A DNA stretch of 64,000 bases from Phymorhynchus buccinoides (GCA_017654935.2 CM065703.1:46023886-46087885), one strand, 5' to 3'; shown: positions 25,101 through 32,469, counted from the stretch's first letter. Notes: generated by a model from the sequence alone, not told the origin. Numbers and translations: made by a program.

Positions 25101-28100
25101 CACTGAATGAAGTTTATCAATGAGAGGCAATGAAGCAACGTTATGATGCATCATTTCAGCTCGCCCAGGCATGGTAGTGGGCAATTAGTGGTTCTCTGGA
25201 AGCATGGTACTTGTGAGCGTCTGATCAGCTTGTAGCAGCACCTGTAAAGGACTACATTCAATGAGGGGTGGCAATGGTCAACTAGGATGGCATTCATTTC
25301 GTTCCGCCCAGTGGAAGCTTGTGGCTTGCAGCAGTGAGATTCCTCTACGTATCTTGTAGCGTCTCTATCAGGGGCTTGTAGCGAGCAGTGGGAGGTTACA
25401 CATTGCATGAGGGGCAGTGCGCTAACTTAACGTCGCTACCATGTCACCCCATGAGGCATGGTGTGTGGAGGCTAAAGGTGCTATCCCCGGGAAGAGTATG
25501 CCAAGCCGATTTCTGGTCACTTCATTTGAAAGATGTCGACTTCAAACTAAAATGATGAGCTTTTGGCGTCAAAATGGAAGTGAAAAGAAAAAGAAGCATT
25601 AGGATCACAAATCTGGCGTATAGTGTAGCGTAACCTTGGCTGCGCACGACTGCTAACTTCAGCGGGAAATTGCTTGTTCAGTCATTAACATCCGGTCAGT
25701 AACCCATAGATCTAAGAATGTCAGTACGGGCTATAGCGCGTTACCTATTCTTAGTTGGGGGTAGTGAGAGAGTAGTGTAGAGTAGTAGTAGGAGAAGTAT
25801 GAGTAGAGTAGAGAGAGCTAGTAGATGAGTAGAGTAGAGTGAAGGGACTCATCTCCTCTACTCTCTCACTACCCCTCCCAACTGAAGAATATTAACGTGG
25901 GCTTTAAGTCCTCCATTACTGGTTGATTTCCGCCTGGCGGTGAAATATCAGGGTCCGTCTCTAAGTTGACATTCGATCTGTACATCTACGTAACTGAGGC
26001 ATTAAACAATACAAAAAGCAAGGAAAATTTAACAAAACTATAAAAAACACAGTCGGGATTATAAATTTCACATGCCTCAAAAAACGATGTCTTAAAAATA
26101 TATAATCATTGGTCTTTTTCTTTCCATCTTTATTGCCGGGAGTACATATGAAATAATTAAATCTCTGTGCGGTGAACGTCATGAACGTTAAAAAAATTCG
26201 GATCGGAAACGTCTAGAAACGTTCGGATTCACCGTGGCCGGTGGTGGGCGCTTCCATTTGTTTCTATCACATGGCAGTCAGTGAGGGCTTCAGCTCGCTT
26301 TCGCTATGGATTACACTTCCATCGGTTGCTTGCAATGGCTCTAGGCGATTGGTTGAAAGAATGGAATTTTGAAAATTAGTGAGACTTCGGCATTTCCATA
26401 TGTGGACGAACAGTTCTGGCGTTCCATGAAGTCGTGTCAAGGATGAATAGTCTTATTTGTGAAAAATATGGGGACTTATGATGACGCGAGTGATGAGTAG
26501 GAGTGTATTCTGACCGATTCTTGGCAGCGGGCAGCGAGCTTGTGTATGTTCGATCGATGCAAATTTTGAAAGTCGTGTAATGGACATCGGCATTTTCCCA
26601 ACTTTTACCAATGGATGATGAGTCGTTATTGCACAACTAAGTGATGACAGCAATGAAAATTACTTTTTTTGTGAAAGATAGAATTATAAGATCGTGAAGT
26701 GAAAGGGTAAGTGAATGATTTGATCTACATTTCCATTCAGTCGTCGTAGCTTCAAACAGTCTGCAAAAGTAGGCAAGTGAATGGCTAGTGAATGCAGTGC
26801 GACTACACTTTGGCAATTTGATTTTTTTGTGGGAGCCATGCAACCCCATAACATCTGAAATTCATTTTGCAAAATCAGGACAGAACATCGTTGCAACCAT
26901 TCAAAACAAAAAAACCCACAAAATCTGTAGGCTAATTTATGTATTATTTTCTGACGATACCCCCTTTTGTACAGAGTGTACGTCCCTTGGGTTAGATTTT
27001 CAGAGGTGATGAGGAGCACAGTGAGCGTCAGCACAGAGGGGTAAGCAAAAACTCTAACTCTTTTTAGACGTTCCGGAATCCTTGTCAAGGTAGTTGATGC
27101 CAGGGGTCCTATTCATGGGGACGTTAAGTAGCGCGTACGTCTAACGTACGCAGGCAACGTTGCATTTCAGGGAAATTGCAATTCATGGGGTCTGATGACT
27201 AACATCGGCGTACGCTTGCGAACAAAGGGCTGAAAGTTAGTTCAGCGAATTCGGCAGACTACGAGCTGAAGTCGAAACTACAGTCAAGACGGGAGATGCA
27301 AAGGCGGCGATATTCGCTTTATTGACAAAATGGGTGTGTATCGTTGCATGAAGTATAATCTGCGATAGAAAAAACTAGTGCAACACTTAAAAAGTGTTTT
27401 TGGAGATGATTCATGCTACAGCATGACAAAAACCAAGCAGCAGTAGGCTTCGTTGAAGCGGCACCACAATGAGATGCTTAATGGCGAAATGCATGTCTCG
27501 AGGGGTTAGTCGGTGTGTGTGTCGGTTGTTTGTGCGCTGTGTGTGTGTGCGTGCGTTTTGTGTCGTTGAGTTGGCGTGTGCGTGGTGCGCGTGCGGCATA
27601 TGCGTGCGTGCAGGTGTGTGCATGGCGCATGGTTGAAAGAGAGAGTCATTGACTTTTTATTCTGTTAGGCTCGACATCAATTCAGTTCCATTATTCGTCT
27701 ATAGATTATCCACTAAACACCTACACAAATTTTTATTAATTATTTTAGCTTATACCACATCTAAATTTGATGCACGAAATGAAACTAGACAGGGAGTGTG
27801 GAAACACTAATAACTACATCTAAAAGACTAATGCTAGGCTAGGCAAAATAGCTAGGCTACATCCTCCAACACACACACACACTGCCCTCACCCATAGGCT
27901 AGGCCTGGCAGTCTCTGCCTCGCGCACGTGGTTTCCTCTGAGTTGCGCTGGAAAGAAAGGTATTAGCGCATTCGCACATGTAAGCATTTTCGGAGAATTC
28001 CGAAGTAGTTCGAAGTATGAAGTCTAAAGCTGACTTCTGACCTGTGAATCGCGACTACACGATCGGATAGTTCTGGAGGGATAGTTCAGACGTCGCGTCA

Positions 28101-31100
28101 AACGTCTGGACGTAGTTCAACGTTTAGCCGATATGAATTACTCCCAGCACACAACGTTGAATCCCATGCTCACAAATGTTCTAATCTTTGTTCCACCCCT
28201 TTTAAACATGAAAATAACCTTGTTCTCTAAACTTCATTTTCAATTTCGCTGAAACCTGAAATAGGTGAAAGACTGGGAGCACTCATAACATTATTTTTTA
28301 TAATCTAAATGACAGCTTGCTCATTGAATGAATCCAGTGATGTTTAATCAAGGAGGAGCGCTCAAGAAACACCAACATTGGGCGTTCTTATGTGAGTAAT
28401 AATGTGAGAGAGGTATCAAGTTGACCTACCTCACAGAATCCCTTGATGAGGACGCAGAGGTGTGTGCGTGTGTGGTTGTTGTATGTGCTGTGTGCGTGTG
28501 TGTATATGTGTGGTGTGTGTTGTGTGTTGTGTGAGTGTGCGGTGTGTCGCGGTGCCTTAATCTGGGGTGCGGGCGTAGCGTGTGTCTGTTGTCTTTGTGC
28601 CTTATTGAGCGTGAATGTACCTCCTCGCCTCTCGCCGTGTCTGGCGTGGCGTCCCCTTGCCCCCACCAAAACCACCCCCCCCTCGTTTGTGTGTGTGTGT
28701 GTGGTGTGTGTGTGTGTGTATGTGGGTCTTCTCTGCGCGTGCCTGCTTGCTCCCTGCCGTGTCCGCCGTGGCGTCACCTGTGCCCTGCCCCATCCGTTCT
28801 GCCCGGTTTGCTCCGCCCGGCGTTTCTCCGCTGCCGCCCCCCGGCGCTGCCACACCCCCCCTCCCCTTCCGTTGTTGTCACATAGCCGTCCGGCGCCCGC
28901 TCGTCGATGCCGCCCCCCCGGGCCGCCCCGCGTCCCGCTTGCCCGCGTGCGTTCGCGCCCGTCCCGCCCGCACCTTCCCGAGTAGGGGAATATTTTTTTT
29001 TCACTCTTTCTTTCTCCCCTGCCCCTCCCGGTATCCCTCCTCGGGGGGTCGTGTCCTTGCTGGCTCCCCCCGCCCCCATCCCCCCGCCCCCACCGGATCA
29101 CCTCCATGGCCTTACCGCCGCCACGACCCTACTGGCCCGGCGAAAGCGCCGCGCACGAGCCGGCGCTTTCATGGCTGGGGGGGGAGAACGGGGGTCTTGA
29201 GGTCGCTTTGCCGCGCGCGGTCAGTCCTGCGCGGCCCGCGGACATTGCTCCGGGTCGGCCCTGCCGCCGCACGAGCGCCGACCCCCCGTTGCCCGTCTCT
29301 TAGGGTTCCTGGCGCCCGCTGTGCGGCCCCCGTGCCTCCCTCCCCCCCCCCTTGCCGTCCGCCCTATGCCCCGCTCGGCCCCATGCTGCCCCCCCCCGCC
29401 CCCTCCCCTCTGCTATCCCTCCTTCCTCTATCCTTGTGTATGGGTTTCCGATGGACTTGCGGCTCCCGTGGTGGCTCCAGTGCCCCCCTATATCCAGCCC
29501 ATCCACCATTCCCCCCCTTCACCACTACCCCCCCTCATGCGCGCCCGTTTCCGTGGGCAACTATTTGCCAAAGCGGTTTTAGGTTGCTGCGTCTCTGTCC
29601 CTGTCTGAATCACCGTTGCCATCTCACCTCTCCCTTGAAAGCGCCTGGCATGCACTATCTTGAGGACCCTTTCACATGCATTCCATATCCAACAAAGCCA
29701 AGCTTATGGATCGACCACGGACACCTCTTAGAATAACTTTTAGCATAGGTAACCCCCCGGCCATTTTAGACTCCCCTATGAGGATGTTTTCGGACGGGGA
29801 CAGTTTATCGGTTCCGGCCCTCTCTGTGAGGGCGTCTGCGTGAGCGGTTCCCCCACGCCCCCGCTTTCCCTCCTTCCGTCTTTCCCCGCCTGCCGCCCCG
29901 CGGCCTCCCCCCGCCTCGCGTCCGCCGGTCCTCGCTCCCGCGCTGCCACTCCAGGCTTGGACGCTTTTGGTGCATCCCCTCCGCCTCCTGACCTTCCTGT
30001 TCCCCCTTCGTTGTCCTCCCCCCCCCCCGTCTTTCTGCCTGCGTGCTCTCTCTGTCCGGCCCCCCCCACTCTGTGTTTTGGTCCGCCCCCCCCTAGGGTA
30101 GGTAGGTAGGCTTCCTTTTTTTTTTCCTTCTGCGGGCCGCTTTTGCTGTATTGTGCCACCTGTGCCTGTGGCTCCATCCCCAGATTCTCTTTCCTGCTGT
30201 TGTTCCCTCAGCATGTTGCCGCACAGATACGTCCTATTGTCCTGCGGGCCAATCGCAGCTGCGCCGCCATTGTGGCCGCTGTGATCCCGCCATTGGCGCC
30301 GTCACGGTCTGGCCTATGCGCGTGGCGCGGCCTGGTTGTTTCCCTTGCTCGTTGTCCACTTGGTTTTTTGGTTTTTGCAACCTCGTCAACAACCCTCGGG
30401 TCGGCGTCCCCCCCTCGGCTCGGTCGGGTCTGGAACCAGACTCTTTTTTTGTTGGCTACGCCTGTCCTCGCCTTGCCTGGACGCCCAGCATTTTTCCTTT
30501 GAAATATTTTGTGTTTCATTTATTTTATAGCGGTTTGGTGCCGCGTCACCTCAGAGCTTTAGGGTGTCAAGGGGCAACAATTTCTCTACAAGGGGAATAC
30601 ATAAAACTATTAACATTGGGGAACGCCACTGGCTTCTCTCAAGCTCCAAACTCCCTAACCGTTGTTTTTTCTACCTTCTTTTTCTCTGCTCTCAGCGACA
30701 CCTTTTTCAAAAGTCCATGCTGGGTATCGCGACCTTCTGTTCTAAATGTCGGAGAAGCGCGGCATTCTCTTTCCACCTTTTCTTCCAAGGTTATCAACCG
30801 CCATTTTCTCCCCCATACCCCACTACATCATAGTCATTCTCTCTTCTTTCCCCCTAGCCCCCGACCCTGCTCACTGAATATTTCATAAGTCGGCAACCAA
30901 ACCAGTGTTTCCGCGCCAACCAGCAACCTGCCCAAGCATCTCTTCTCTCTCCTTCGTCATGAACATGACCCACAGACGGGACAGCGGAGGGCCGATTTCA
31001 ACAGCGCATTTCGTGCCATCCGTGGTCAGCCTTGTTCTAAAGCCGATCGTTGGGACCCCTGGCCCGGCGCTGCCTTACGGGTCTATGCTCGGGTGTCTTC

Positions 31101-32465
31101 CCCCTGCCCCCCCCTTGCCCTTCCGGGGTTCGTGCTGGGGATGGTCCGGGCGCGCCCGTCGGCGCCAAGGGGGGCCGTCCGCGAGCTCTTATTTTCCCCG
31201 TCCGCTGCCCCCTGCCGCCGTGCCGTCCCCGCTCGCAGCGCGTTTGCTGGCTCGCCTGTCCCCTTATCCTGCCTTGTCCCTCACGCTAGCGCTCCCCGTT
31301 CCCGCCCCTCGTTGTGGTCCTTTTTTTTCTTTTGCTCCTTACCCCACCTGACGTTAGTTTTGGTCCCCTGGCCCCCCACCCTCTGCACCTCCGGTTTCCC
31401 TGTCCCGCGTCGCCGCAGTTGTATATTAAGCTCCTTTGCAGGTCTTGGTCTCGCTGGCATTGCGTTTCATGCATTCGCTGCTCCTTCTTTTCTCTTAACC
31501 CCTGACAGCCTCTGTGAGTCCGGTGTGCGGTGCCGTTCCCTCTCACCCCTTGCCGCATGTTTTTCTTCCCCTTTGTCCCGTATTATCGCTGACCTCGGAC
31601 TCTAATATTTTTTTACTTATTTTCCCTACTCCCCCACTCTTTTCTCGCCCCCGGCCTTCGCGTTCCCTTCCTCCTGCCCGCACCCCCCCGTGTACCACAC
31701 GCCGCCAGCAACACTACCACCCAACACTGCGCCCGCCCCCCCCCTCCCCCCCGTGCCCTCCCTGTCTGCCCCGCCTCCCCGTGCCACCTCCCCCCACGCC
31801 AGCCGCCCCCCACTCCCCCCCCCACGTCCCCACCCAATGTTGGCCCCCCCCATCCCACAATGTACCCACCCCCCACCACCGATTCGGGCCACCAGACACA
31901 CCCCCCACTGTGACCCCCCGTATGCACACAAGACCCACCCCCCACTGTGACAAACACACACACACAAACATATTCCACACACACAACCACATATCTCCCC
32001 CCCACCCATTATACCACACCTCTATCCCCACAATATCACCACACCTTACACCCACCCGGGTGCAAACTAACAAATACATAACCAGAAGGCTGGGGTTTAG
32101 GGTAGTGAGTAATGTCCCTGCTTTTTACAATATATACATATAGATGTATACATGCTTGTTAAAAGGTTTGAGAAAAATACAGTAGGACACCAAAAGATTT
32201 GTTGAAAGTTTTAAAACAGCAATACCTTCTGGTAGCAGTCAAAACCGGAAATCATTGTACAAGTAAAGAATGTATACCAGGGACAAGTTGCACCACGCAC
32301 ACATGACACACACGCACCACACTGACACACAAGCACCACATACACCCATGCACCACACTGACACACACCCACAGCTCGGCTCGTAGTCTTACCTTTGCGG
32401 GTCTTCAGACGGGTGCTGAGCCAGGGTTGGGGGGGTTTCGGGACTTTATACTTTGTATCATATAT
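7244..32465 (-). CDS. BZW1: BZW1/BZW2 homologue (eIF5-mimic protein, 5MP), ~25 kb multi-exon gene
   Basis: Minus-strand exons, in coding order: 32393-32465 (probable), an upstream exon present only as noisy copies near 25 kb, 21673-21808, 20895-21004, 19620-19790, 16701-16766, 13911-14130, 11392-11514 and 7244-7278. The seven downstream exons all have usable GT/AG sites and join in phase. They encode about 286 residues that align with human BZW1/BZW2 from the LLLFLKGF region to the acidic C-terminus; family landmarks include [28 protein letters not shown] and [17 protein letters not shown]. The family has an N-terminal MIF4G-like region and a C-terminal W2 domain. It resembles eIF5's C-terminal domain, binds eIF2 and eIF3 in the cytoplasm and limits non-AUG initiation. 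About 110 residues between KTRK and ILLF were not recovered; they should lie in the poor-quality stretch 24334-32050. Confidence 0.9.
7279..8382. other. BZW last intron, left part: no gene seen
   Basis: AT-rich intron sequence. At 7981-8027 there is a G-run followed by an AG microsatellite. Frames such as 7580-7852 (plus) have no recognisable domain. Confidence 0.5.
8383..8610 (+). repeat. Dispersed repeat with internal duplication (CACTCTTGCAAAAGG family), copy 1
   Basis: Two related half-units each carry TAGGGTTATT, TTGGTCAGTA, AGGGCATTCACTCTTGC and AAAGG. The whole block recurs at 16222-16686, where a MITE interrupts it; this copy therefore shows the empty site. Confidence 0.8.
8832..9843 (+). 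mobile_element. AAGGTCA-rich dispersed element, copy 1
   Basis: It starts ACAAGGGCGTCGCCGAGCGG and ends in the short hairpin AGTCCGTC-TTGGT-GACGGACT. Inside it carries about a dozen AAGGTCA heptamers in both orientations, often as AAGGTCAAGGTCA, plus recurring phrases such as GGAGATATCCTTGGGACAG and TTTTCGGTTTTCAAGGTCA. Related copies lie at 45357-46080 (minus) and 50256-51441 (plus). There is no intact coding capacity. Non-autonomous; a terminal hairpin could hint at a rolling-circle type, but Helitron ends are not established. Confidence 0.75.
10240..10675 (-). mobile_element. tRNA-derived SINE, best copy
   Basis: On the minus strand the head at about 10670 has an A box TGGCAGAGTGG (10657-10667) and B box GGTTCGAATCC (10594-10604) in tRNA-like spacing. 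A ~330-bp unrelated body follows, then a tail of ACCAAATACCAAATA near 10243-10258. A tRNA head with a non-tRNA body and short tandem tail defines a SINE. The body recurs at 12153-12345 and the whole design at 4571-4965. Confidence 0.85.
10803..11345. mobile_element. MITE with piggyBac-like ends, 543 bp
   Basis: The ends are CCCCTTCACTGCC and GGCAGTGAAGGGG in inverted orientation, flanked by TTAG (10799-10802) and TTAA (11346-11349), a decayed TTAA duplication. The terminal motif is related to that of 5848-6086. The interior (about 10917-11215) holds a G/C-symmetric block ending CTGAAGCTGAAGAAAAAG that resembles 17490-17600, so it may be composite. Confidence 0.65.
11392..11514 (-). CDS. BZW1: BZW exon: W2-domain C-terminal helices
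   Basis: After the acceptor CAACAG the exon reads GG plus 40 codons, [20 protein letters not shown] continuing [20 protein letters not shown], plus G, then the donor GTCAGT. It completes an Arg codon with the preceding exon (A|GG) and a Glu codon with the last exon (G|AG). The region aligns with human VLSEEPILKWYKDAH and KFVEWLKNAEE. W2 domains bind eIF2-beta and related partners through this end. The first ~50 bases of the exon, with its acceptor, are repeated seven more times upstream. Confidence 0.92.
11515..12141 (-). repeat. Tandem copies of a splice acceptor plus exon start, seven extra units
   Basis: The motif CAACAG|GGGACGTCC recurs with the GTTG mark at 11517, 11601, 11697, 11787, 11877, 11967, 12045 and 12138. 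Spacings are 84, 96, 90, 90, 90, 78 and 93, all multiples of three. Each unit encodes [20 protein letters not shown] followed by a variable Asn/Asp linker from (ATG/AAT)n. The minus frame stays open from the exon through every unit. The units are amplified exon edge; whether any of the extra acceptors are used is unknown. Confidence 0.9.
12153..12345 (+). mobile_element. SINE fragment (body only), plus orientation
   Basis: It matches the reverse complement of about 10380-10560 (TTTACGCACGCACAAATCCC, TATGGCCAAATTGATAGCC, CACCCTGTGC) but lacks the tRNA head and the tail. It sits between the acceptor-repeat block and the 43-bp minisatellite. Confidence 0.8.
12355..12940. repeat. 43-bp minisatellite, about 13 units
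   Basis: The unit is GCCGGGCCACCACTACACTG followed by GTAGCGGCCAAACATCGTGC and ATA. Units differ mainly at GTAGAGG/GTAGCGG and CATCG/CATTG. It occupies the centre of the intron between the two W2 exons. Confidence 0.92.
13046..13910 (-). repeat. Tandem copies of an exon end plus splice donor, about eight units
   Basis: Each ~96-117 bp unit carries the last codons of the next exon ([16 protein letters not shown]), a donor-like site and ~50 bases of intron ending near GATATTGCGATAAAACAG. Donor positions are near 13055, 13168, 13263, 13380, 13485, 13590, 13700 and 13796. Several keep GTGAGT, two have GTCAGT and one GTGTG. The unit at 13164 lacks the last exon bases. Confidence 0.9.
13911..14130 (-). 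CDS. BZW1: BZW exon: core of the W2 domain
   Basis: This 220-base exon follows the acceptor GTGCCCAG and ends AAA-A before GTGAGT. It encodes [20 protein letters not shown], then [19 protein letters not shown]..., [20 protein letters not shown] and [10 protein letters not shown]. It aligns nearly residue by residue with human VWSSVMSTVEWNKKEELVAE and the YCYDN-FMKAFQKIVVLFYK segment. This is the best-conserved part of the gene and the firmest basis for the identification. Confidence 0.95.
14392..14480 (+). repeat. Dispersed repeat, inverted partner at 19880-19970
   Basis: CCCCCTAAAGTGCAGCAGAA, GAAGTTGGCTGCC and a GAAGAAGAAG run appear here and, inverted, at 19880-19970. There is no coding potential. 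Confidence 0.7.
14666..14975 (+). repeat. Dispersed ~310-bp repeat, inverted partner at 20388-20697
   Basis: The shared order is CAATAGATGATTTTCTG, AGCACTTCGTGAAAATTAG, AATGGCGTT, GGGGTGGCCAGT, ATGACATAA, AAGTGCTGT and GTTTGAGCAGAC on the opposite strand. It is probably a transposon-derived repeat of unknown class. Confidence 0.75.
15459..16100 (-). pseudogene. Non-LTR retrotransposon, reverse-transcriptase C-terminal fragment
   Basis: A 213-codon open frame with no stop encodes the region after the RT catalytic core: [70 protein letters not shown] and [20 protein letters not shown]. The HxxY-STLWDG / L--L--RALK pattern is typical of the jockey/CR1-like RT C-terminus. It is 5' truncated; an AG microsatellite follows at 16147-16188. 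A diverged second copy lies at 46526-46993. It sits in a BZW intron in the same orientation as the gene. Confidence 0.8.
16222..16686 (+). repeat. Dispersed repeat (CACTCTTGCAAAAGG family), copy 2, split by a MITE
   Basis: It is collinear with 8383-8610 up to AAGAGCATTC at 16412 and resumes with CACTCTTGCAAAAGG after 16650. The interruption is the MITE at 16413-16646. Confidence 0.85.
16413..16646. mobile_element. Fold-back MITE, 234 bp, with long terminal inverted repeats
   Basis: The ends read CGATAGCTTGGAGTCAAAAC and, inverted, CGATGGCTTGGAGTCAAAAC. The inverted match continues through the self-complementary GGACTATCTTTAGATAGTCC to CAATAATA and on to TTGTATCAA near the middle, so nearly the whole element folds back. 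ATTC on the left and ATTT on the right may be a short target duplication. There is no transposase. Confidence 0.85.
16701..16766 (-). CDS. BZW1: BZW exon: 22 codons
   Basis: After the acceptor GTTTTCAG it encodes [20 protein letters not shown] plus IT, then the donor GTGAGT. It corresponds to the IILYVKEEMKKNNIPEPVV segment of human BZW1, just before the W2 core. It is in phase 0 at both ends. It is one of the few exons of this gene without duplicated edges. Confidence 0.85.
16879..17163. mobile_element. Candidate MITE with imperfect ~50-bp inverted ends
   Basis: The left end CTTAAGGGGTACGCAATCCC ... AGCTCCTTTCAGTT mirrors the right end AACTGAAAGGAGCC ... GGGGAATCCGTGTACTGTGC with CCTTAG. 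The spacing differs by a few bases between arms. No clear target duplication was identified. Confidence 0.55.
17640..17830 (+). mobile_element. LINE 3' tail followed by a dispersed repeat
   Basis: AATAAAGATCATTTTGACTT with GACTTGACTT repeats (17676-17701) is a typical non-LTR 3' tail; the same tail occurs at 43918-43951. The following ~130 bases (GTTTGAAAAGTACAGTAG ... TTGTATACCAGG-AAAGTTGCACC) match 32150-32294. Confidence 0.6.
17838..18125. repeat. Three direct and one inverted copy of an ~83-bp unit
   Basis: CACTGTGTTGCCATGGGGAA with ATAGAAATATCCTGTGAATG begins at about 17901, 17983 and 18060. The core is inverted at 17840-17872. Small tandem intronic repeat. Confidence 0.85.
18267..18576. 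mobile_element. Candidate DNA element with 15-bp inverted ends
   Basis: CATGGGTGAAAGTA at 18267 is mirrored by TACTTTCACCCATG at 18563-18576, 310 bp overall. The interior has no coding frame of note. A target duplication is not clear. Confidence 0.5.
18577..19230. other. BZW intron sequence, no gene seen
   Basis: AT-rich intron sequence with no domain-bearing frame, repeat or RNA gene that I can support. Confidence 0.5.
19234..19619 (-). repeat. Three extra tandem copies of an exon 3' half plus donor
   Basis: Units near 19234-19303, 19363-19440 and 19497-19576 repeat the coding segment [20 protein letters not shown] with the donor and ~40 bases of intron (GATAATGAGGACAGTGATTA). The copy next to the real exon keeps GAG|GTAACG, the second has a GC in place of GT, and the third is more diverged, giving a gradient of age away from the exon. 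Confidence 0.9.
19620..19790 (-). CDS. BZW1: BZW exon: ELFPSNK segment, 57 codons
   Basis: After the acceptor TTCCCAG it encodes [40 protein letters not shown] and [17 protein letters not shown], then the donor GTAACG. It matches human [20 protein letters not shown] and the following helices. It is in phase 0 at both ends. Its last ~75 bases are the source of the duplicated units just downstream. Confidence 0.92.
19880..19970 (-). repeat. Inverted partner of the repeat at 14392-14480
   Basis: Reverse complement of the 14392 copy, including CTTCTTCTT, GGCAGCCAACTTC and TTCTGCTGCACTTTAGGGGG. Confidence 0.7.
20388..20697 (-). repeat. Inverted partner of the repeat at 14666-14975
   Basis: Minus-strand order and motifs match 14666-14975 with scattered substitutions and indels. 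Confidence 0.75.
20895..21004 (-). CDS. BZW1: BZW exon: [14 protein letters not shown] segment, 110 bp
   Basis: After the acceptor TGTCCAG the exon reads GT plus 36 codons: [20 protein letters not shown] and [16 protein letters not shown], then the donor GTAGGC. The leading GT completes the Gly codon begun by the upstream exon. It matches human [20 protein letters not shown] and AASLRKVSMDNRL. Confidence 0.9.
21119..21265 (-). repeat. Split partial duplicate of the preceding exon
   Basis: 21121-21174 repeats the 5' half of the 20895-21004 exon ([17 protein letters not shown]) and 21228-21264 repeats its 3' half ([13 protein letters not shown]), separated by ~55 unrelated bases. The upstream AG acceptor is replaced by GTTGTTGCTGTTG-like sequence, so this copy is unlikely to be spliced in. 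Confidence 0.8.
21288..21660 (-). repeat. Tandem copies of an exon end plus donor, about four units
   Basis: Repeats of [14 protein letters not shown] coding sequence with its donor and TAGAACAC intron bases lie at about 21288-21335, 21396-21430, 21486-21556 and 21581-21646. The unit nearest the real exon keeps GAAG|GTGAG; two farther units read GAAG|ATGAG, so the donor is lost. Confidence 0.85.
21673..21808 (-). CDS. BZW1: BZW exon: [12 protein letters not shown] segment, 136 bp
   Basis: After the acceptor CTTTCCAG it encodes [40 protein letters not shown] and HLVKE, with a final G before GTGAGA. Human BZW1 reads [40 protein letters not shown] and NLVKEG here. Both edges of this exon are amplified: its 3' end at 21288-21660 and its 5' edge in the 34-bp satellite. 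Confidence 0.93.
21892..24333 (-). repeat. 34-bp satellite array, about 71 copies, built on a splice-acceptor junction
   Basis: The plus-strand unit is ACTATCACCTGTAGTGGCAC followed by ACACGCACATACAA, with a single common variant (TAT/TAG). On the minus strand each unit reads TGTGCCACTACAG|GTGATAGT. The unit next to the exon continues GTGATAGTTTTTCAGAAAGG (VIVFQKG), a diverged copy of the following exon's start (ILLFQKG). So the satellite appears to be an amplified acceptor plus the first coding bases. Units are almost identical, so amplification is recent or the array is homogenised. Confidence 0.92.
24820..25430 (-). pseudogene. BZW1: Noisy tandem copies of the missing BZW exon (YKLIRRYKYL)
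   Basis: On the minus strand CTACAAGCTGATCAGACGCT with CACAAGTACC near 25203-25235 encodes YKLIRR-(Y)KY once one base is ignored; CTGATCAGACGCATACAAGT near 25059-25085 and weaker matches near 25340-25380 and 24826-24843 repeat it. In human BZW1 the sequence FNKLIRRYKYLEK lies just upstream of LLLFLKGF, exactly where this exon is expected. All copies are frameshifted, which fits sequencing error or decayed duplicates. I do not give exon borders. Confidence 0.6.
25753..25882. repeat. Imperfect hairpin around AG-rich loop
   Basis: AGTTGGGGGTAGTGAGAGAG with TAG is mirrored by CTACTCTCTCACTACCCCTC with CCAACT, with an ~80-base purine-rich loop. Weaker mirror similarity seems to extend outward (GGGCT...ATTCTT), as in a fold-back read with errors. 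Confidence 0.6.
28443..32050. other. Pyrimidine-skewed, GC-rich low-complexity block
   Basis: About 3.6 kb of strongly C/T-rich plus-strand sequence, opening with a GT-rich stretch and ending in a C-rich/CA tract. Long frames exist on both strands (for example 28615-29736) because stop codons are rare in this composition, but they are Pro/Arg/Ser-rich, overlap each other and show no domain. No BZW exon could be recognised. It may be an assembly artefact or a genuine degenerate simple repeat. Confidence 0.5.
32150..32294 (+). repeat. Dispersed repeat, second copy of 17701-17830
   Basis: It shares GTTTGAGAAAAATACAGTAG, AACCGGAAATCATTGTA and TATACCAGGGACAAGTTGCA with the earlier copy. Confidence 0.65.
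32393..32465 (-). CDS. BZW1: Probable 5' coding exon of BZW
   Basis: Flanked by the acceptor CTGTTTTCAG and the donor GTAAGA, 73 bases encode [20 protein letters not shown] plus KTRK and a final G. The end resembles the family N-terminus (KPTLSGQRFKTRKRDEK), and the strand and order fit. There is no ATG in frame, so a start codon must lie in an upstream exon, or the N-terminus diverges. It could also be an unrelated exon. Confidence 0.5.
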
Positions 32466-32469
32466 CTGA

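Larger units (their letters stand above)
24334..28440. other. Poor-quality intronic sequence; no reliable gene call
   Basis: Exon-like motifs here contain single-base insertions and deletions, unlike the clean exons below 22 kb. I read this as raw or poorly corrected long-read sequence filling a repeat-rich gap. 26000-28440 shows no domain-bearing frame; short GT-rich runs occur at 27520-27620. Confidence 0.5.

Noticed and set aside
28388..30888. Long overlapping frames (up to 373 codons)
   Set aside because: They arise from stop-poor GC- and pyrimidine-rich sequence, overlap on both strands, have Pro/Arg/Ser-biased translations and no domain.
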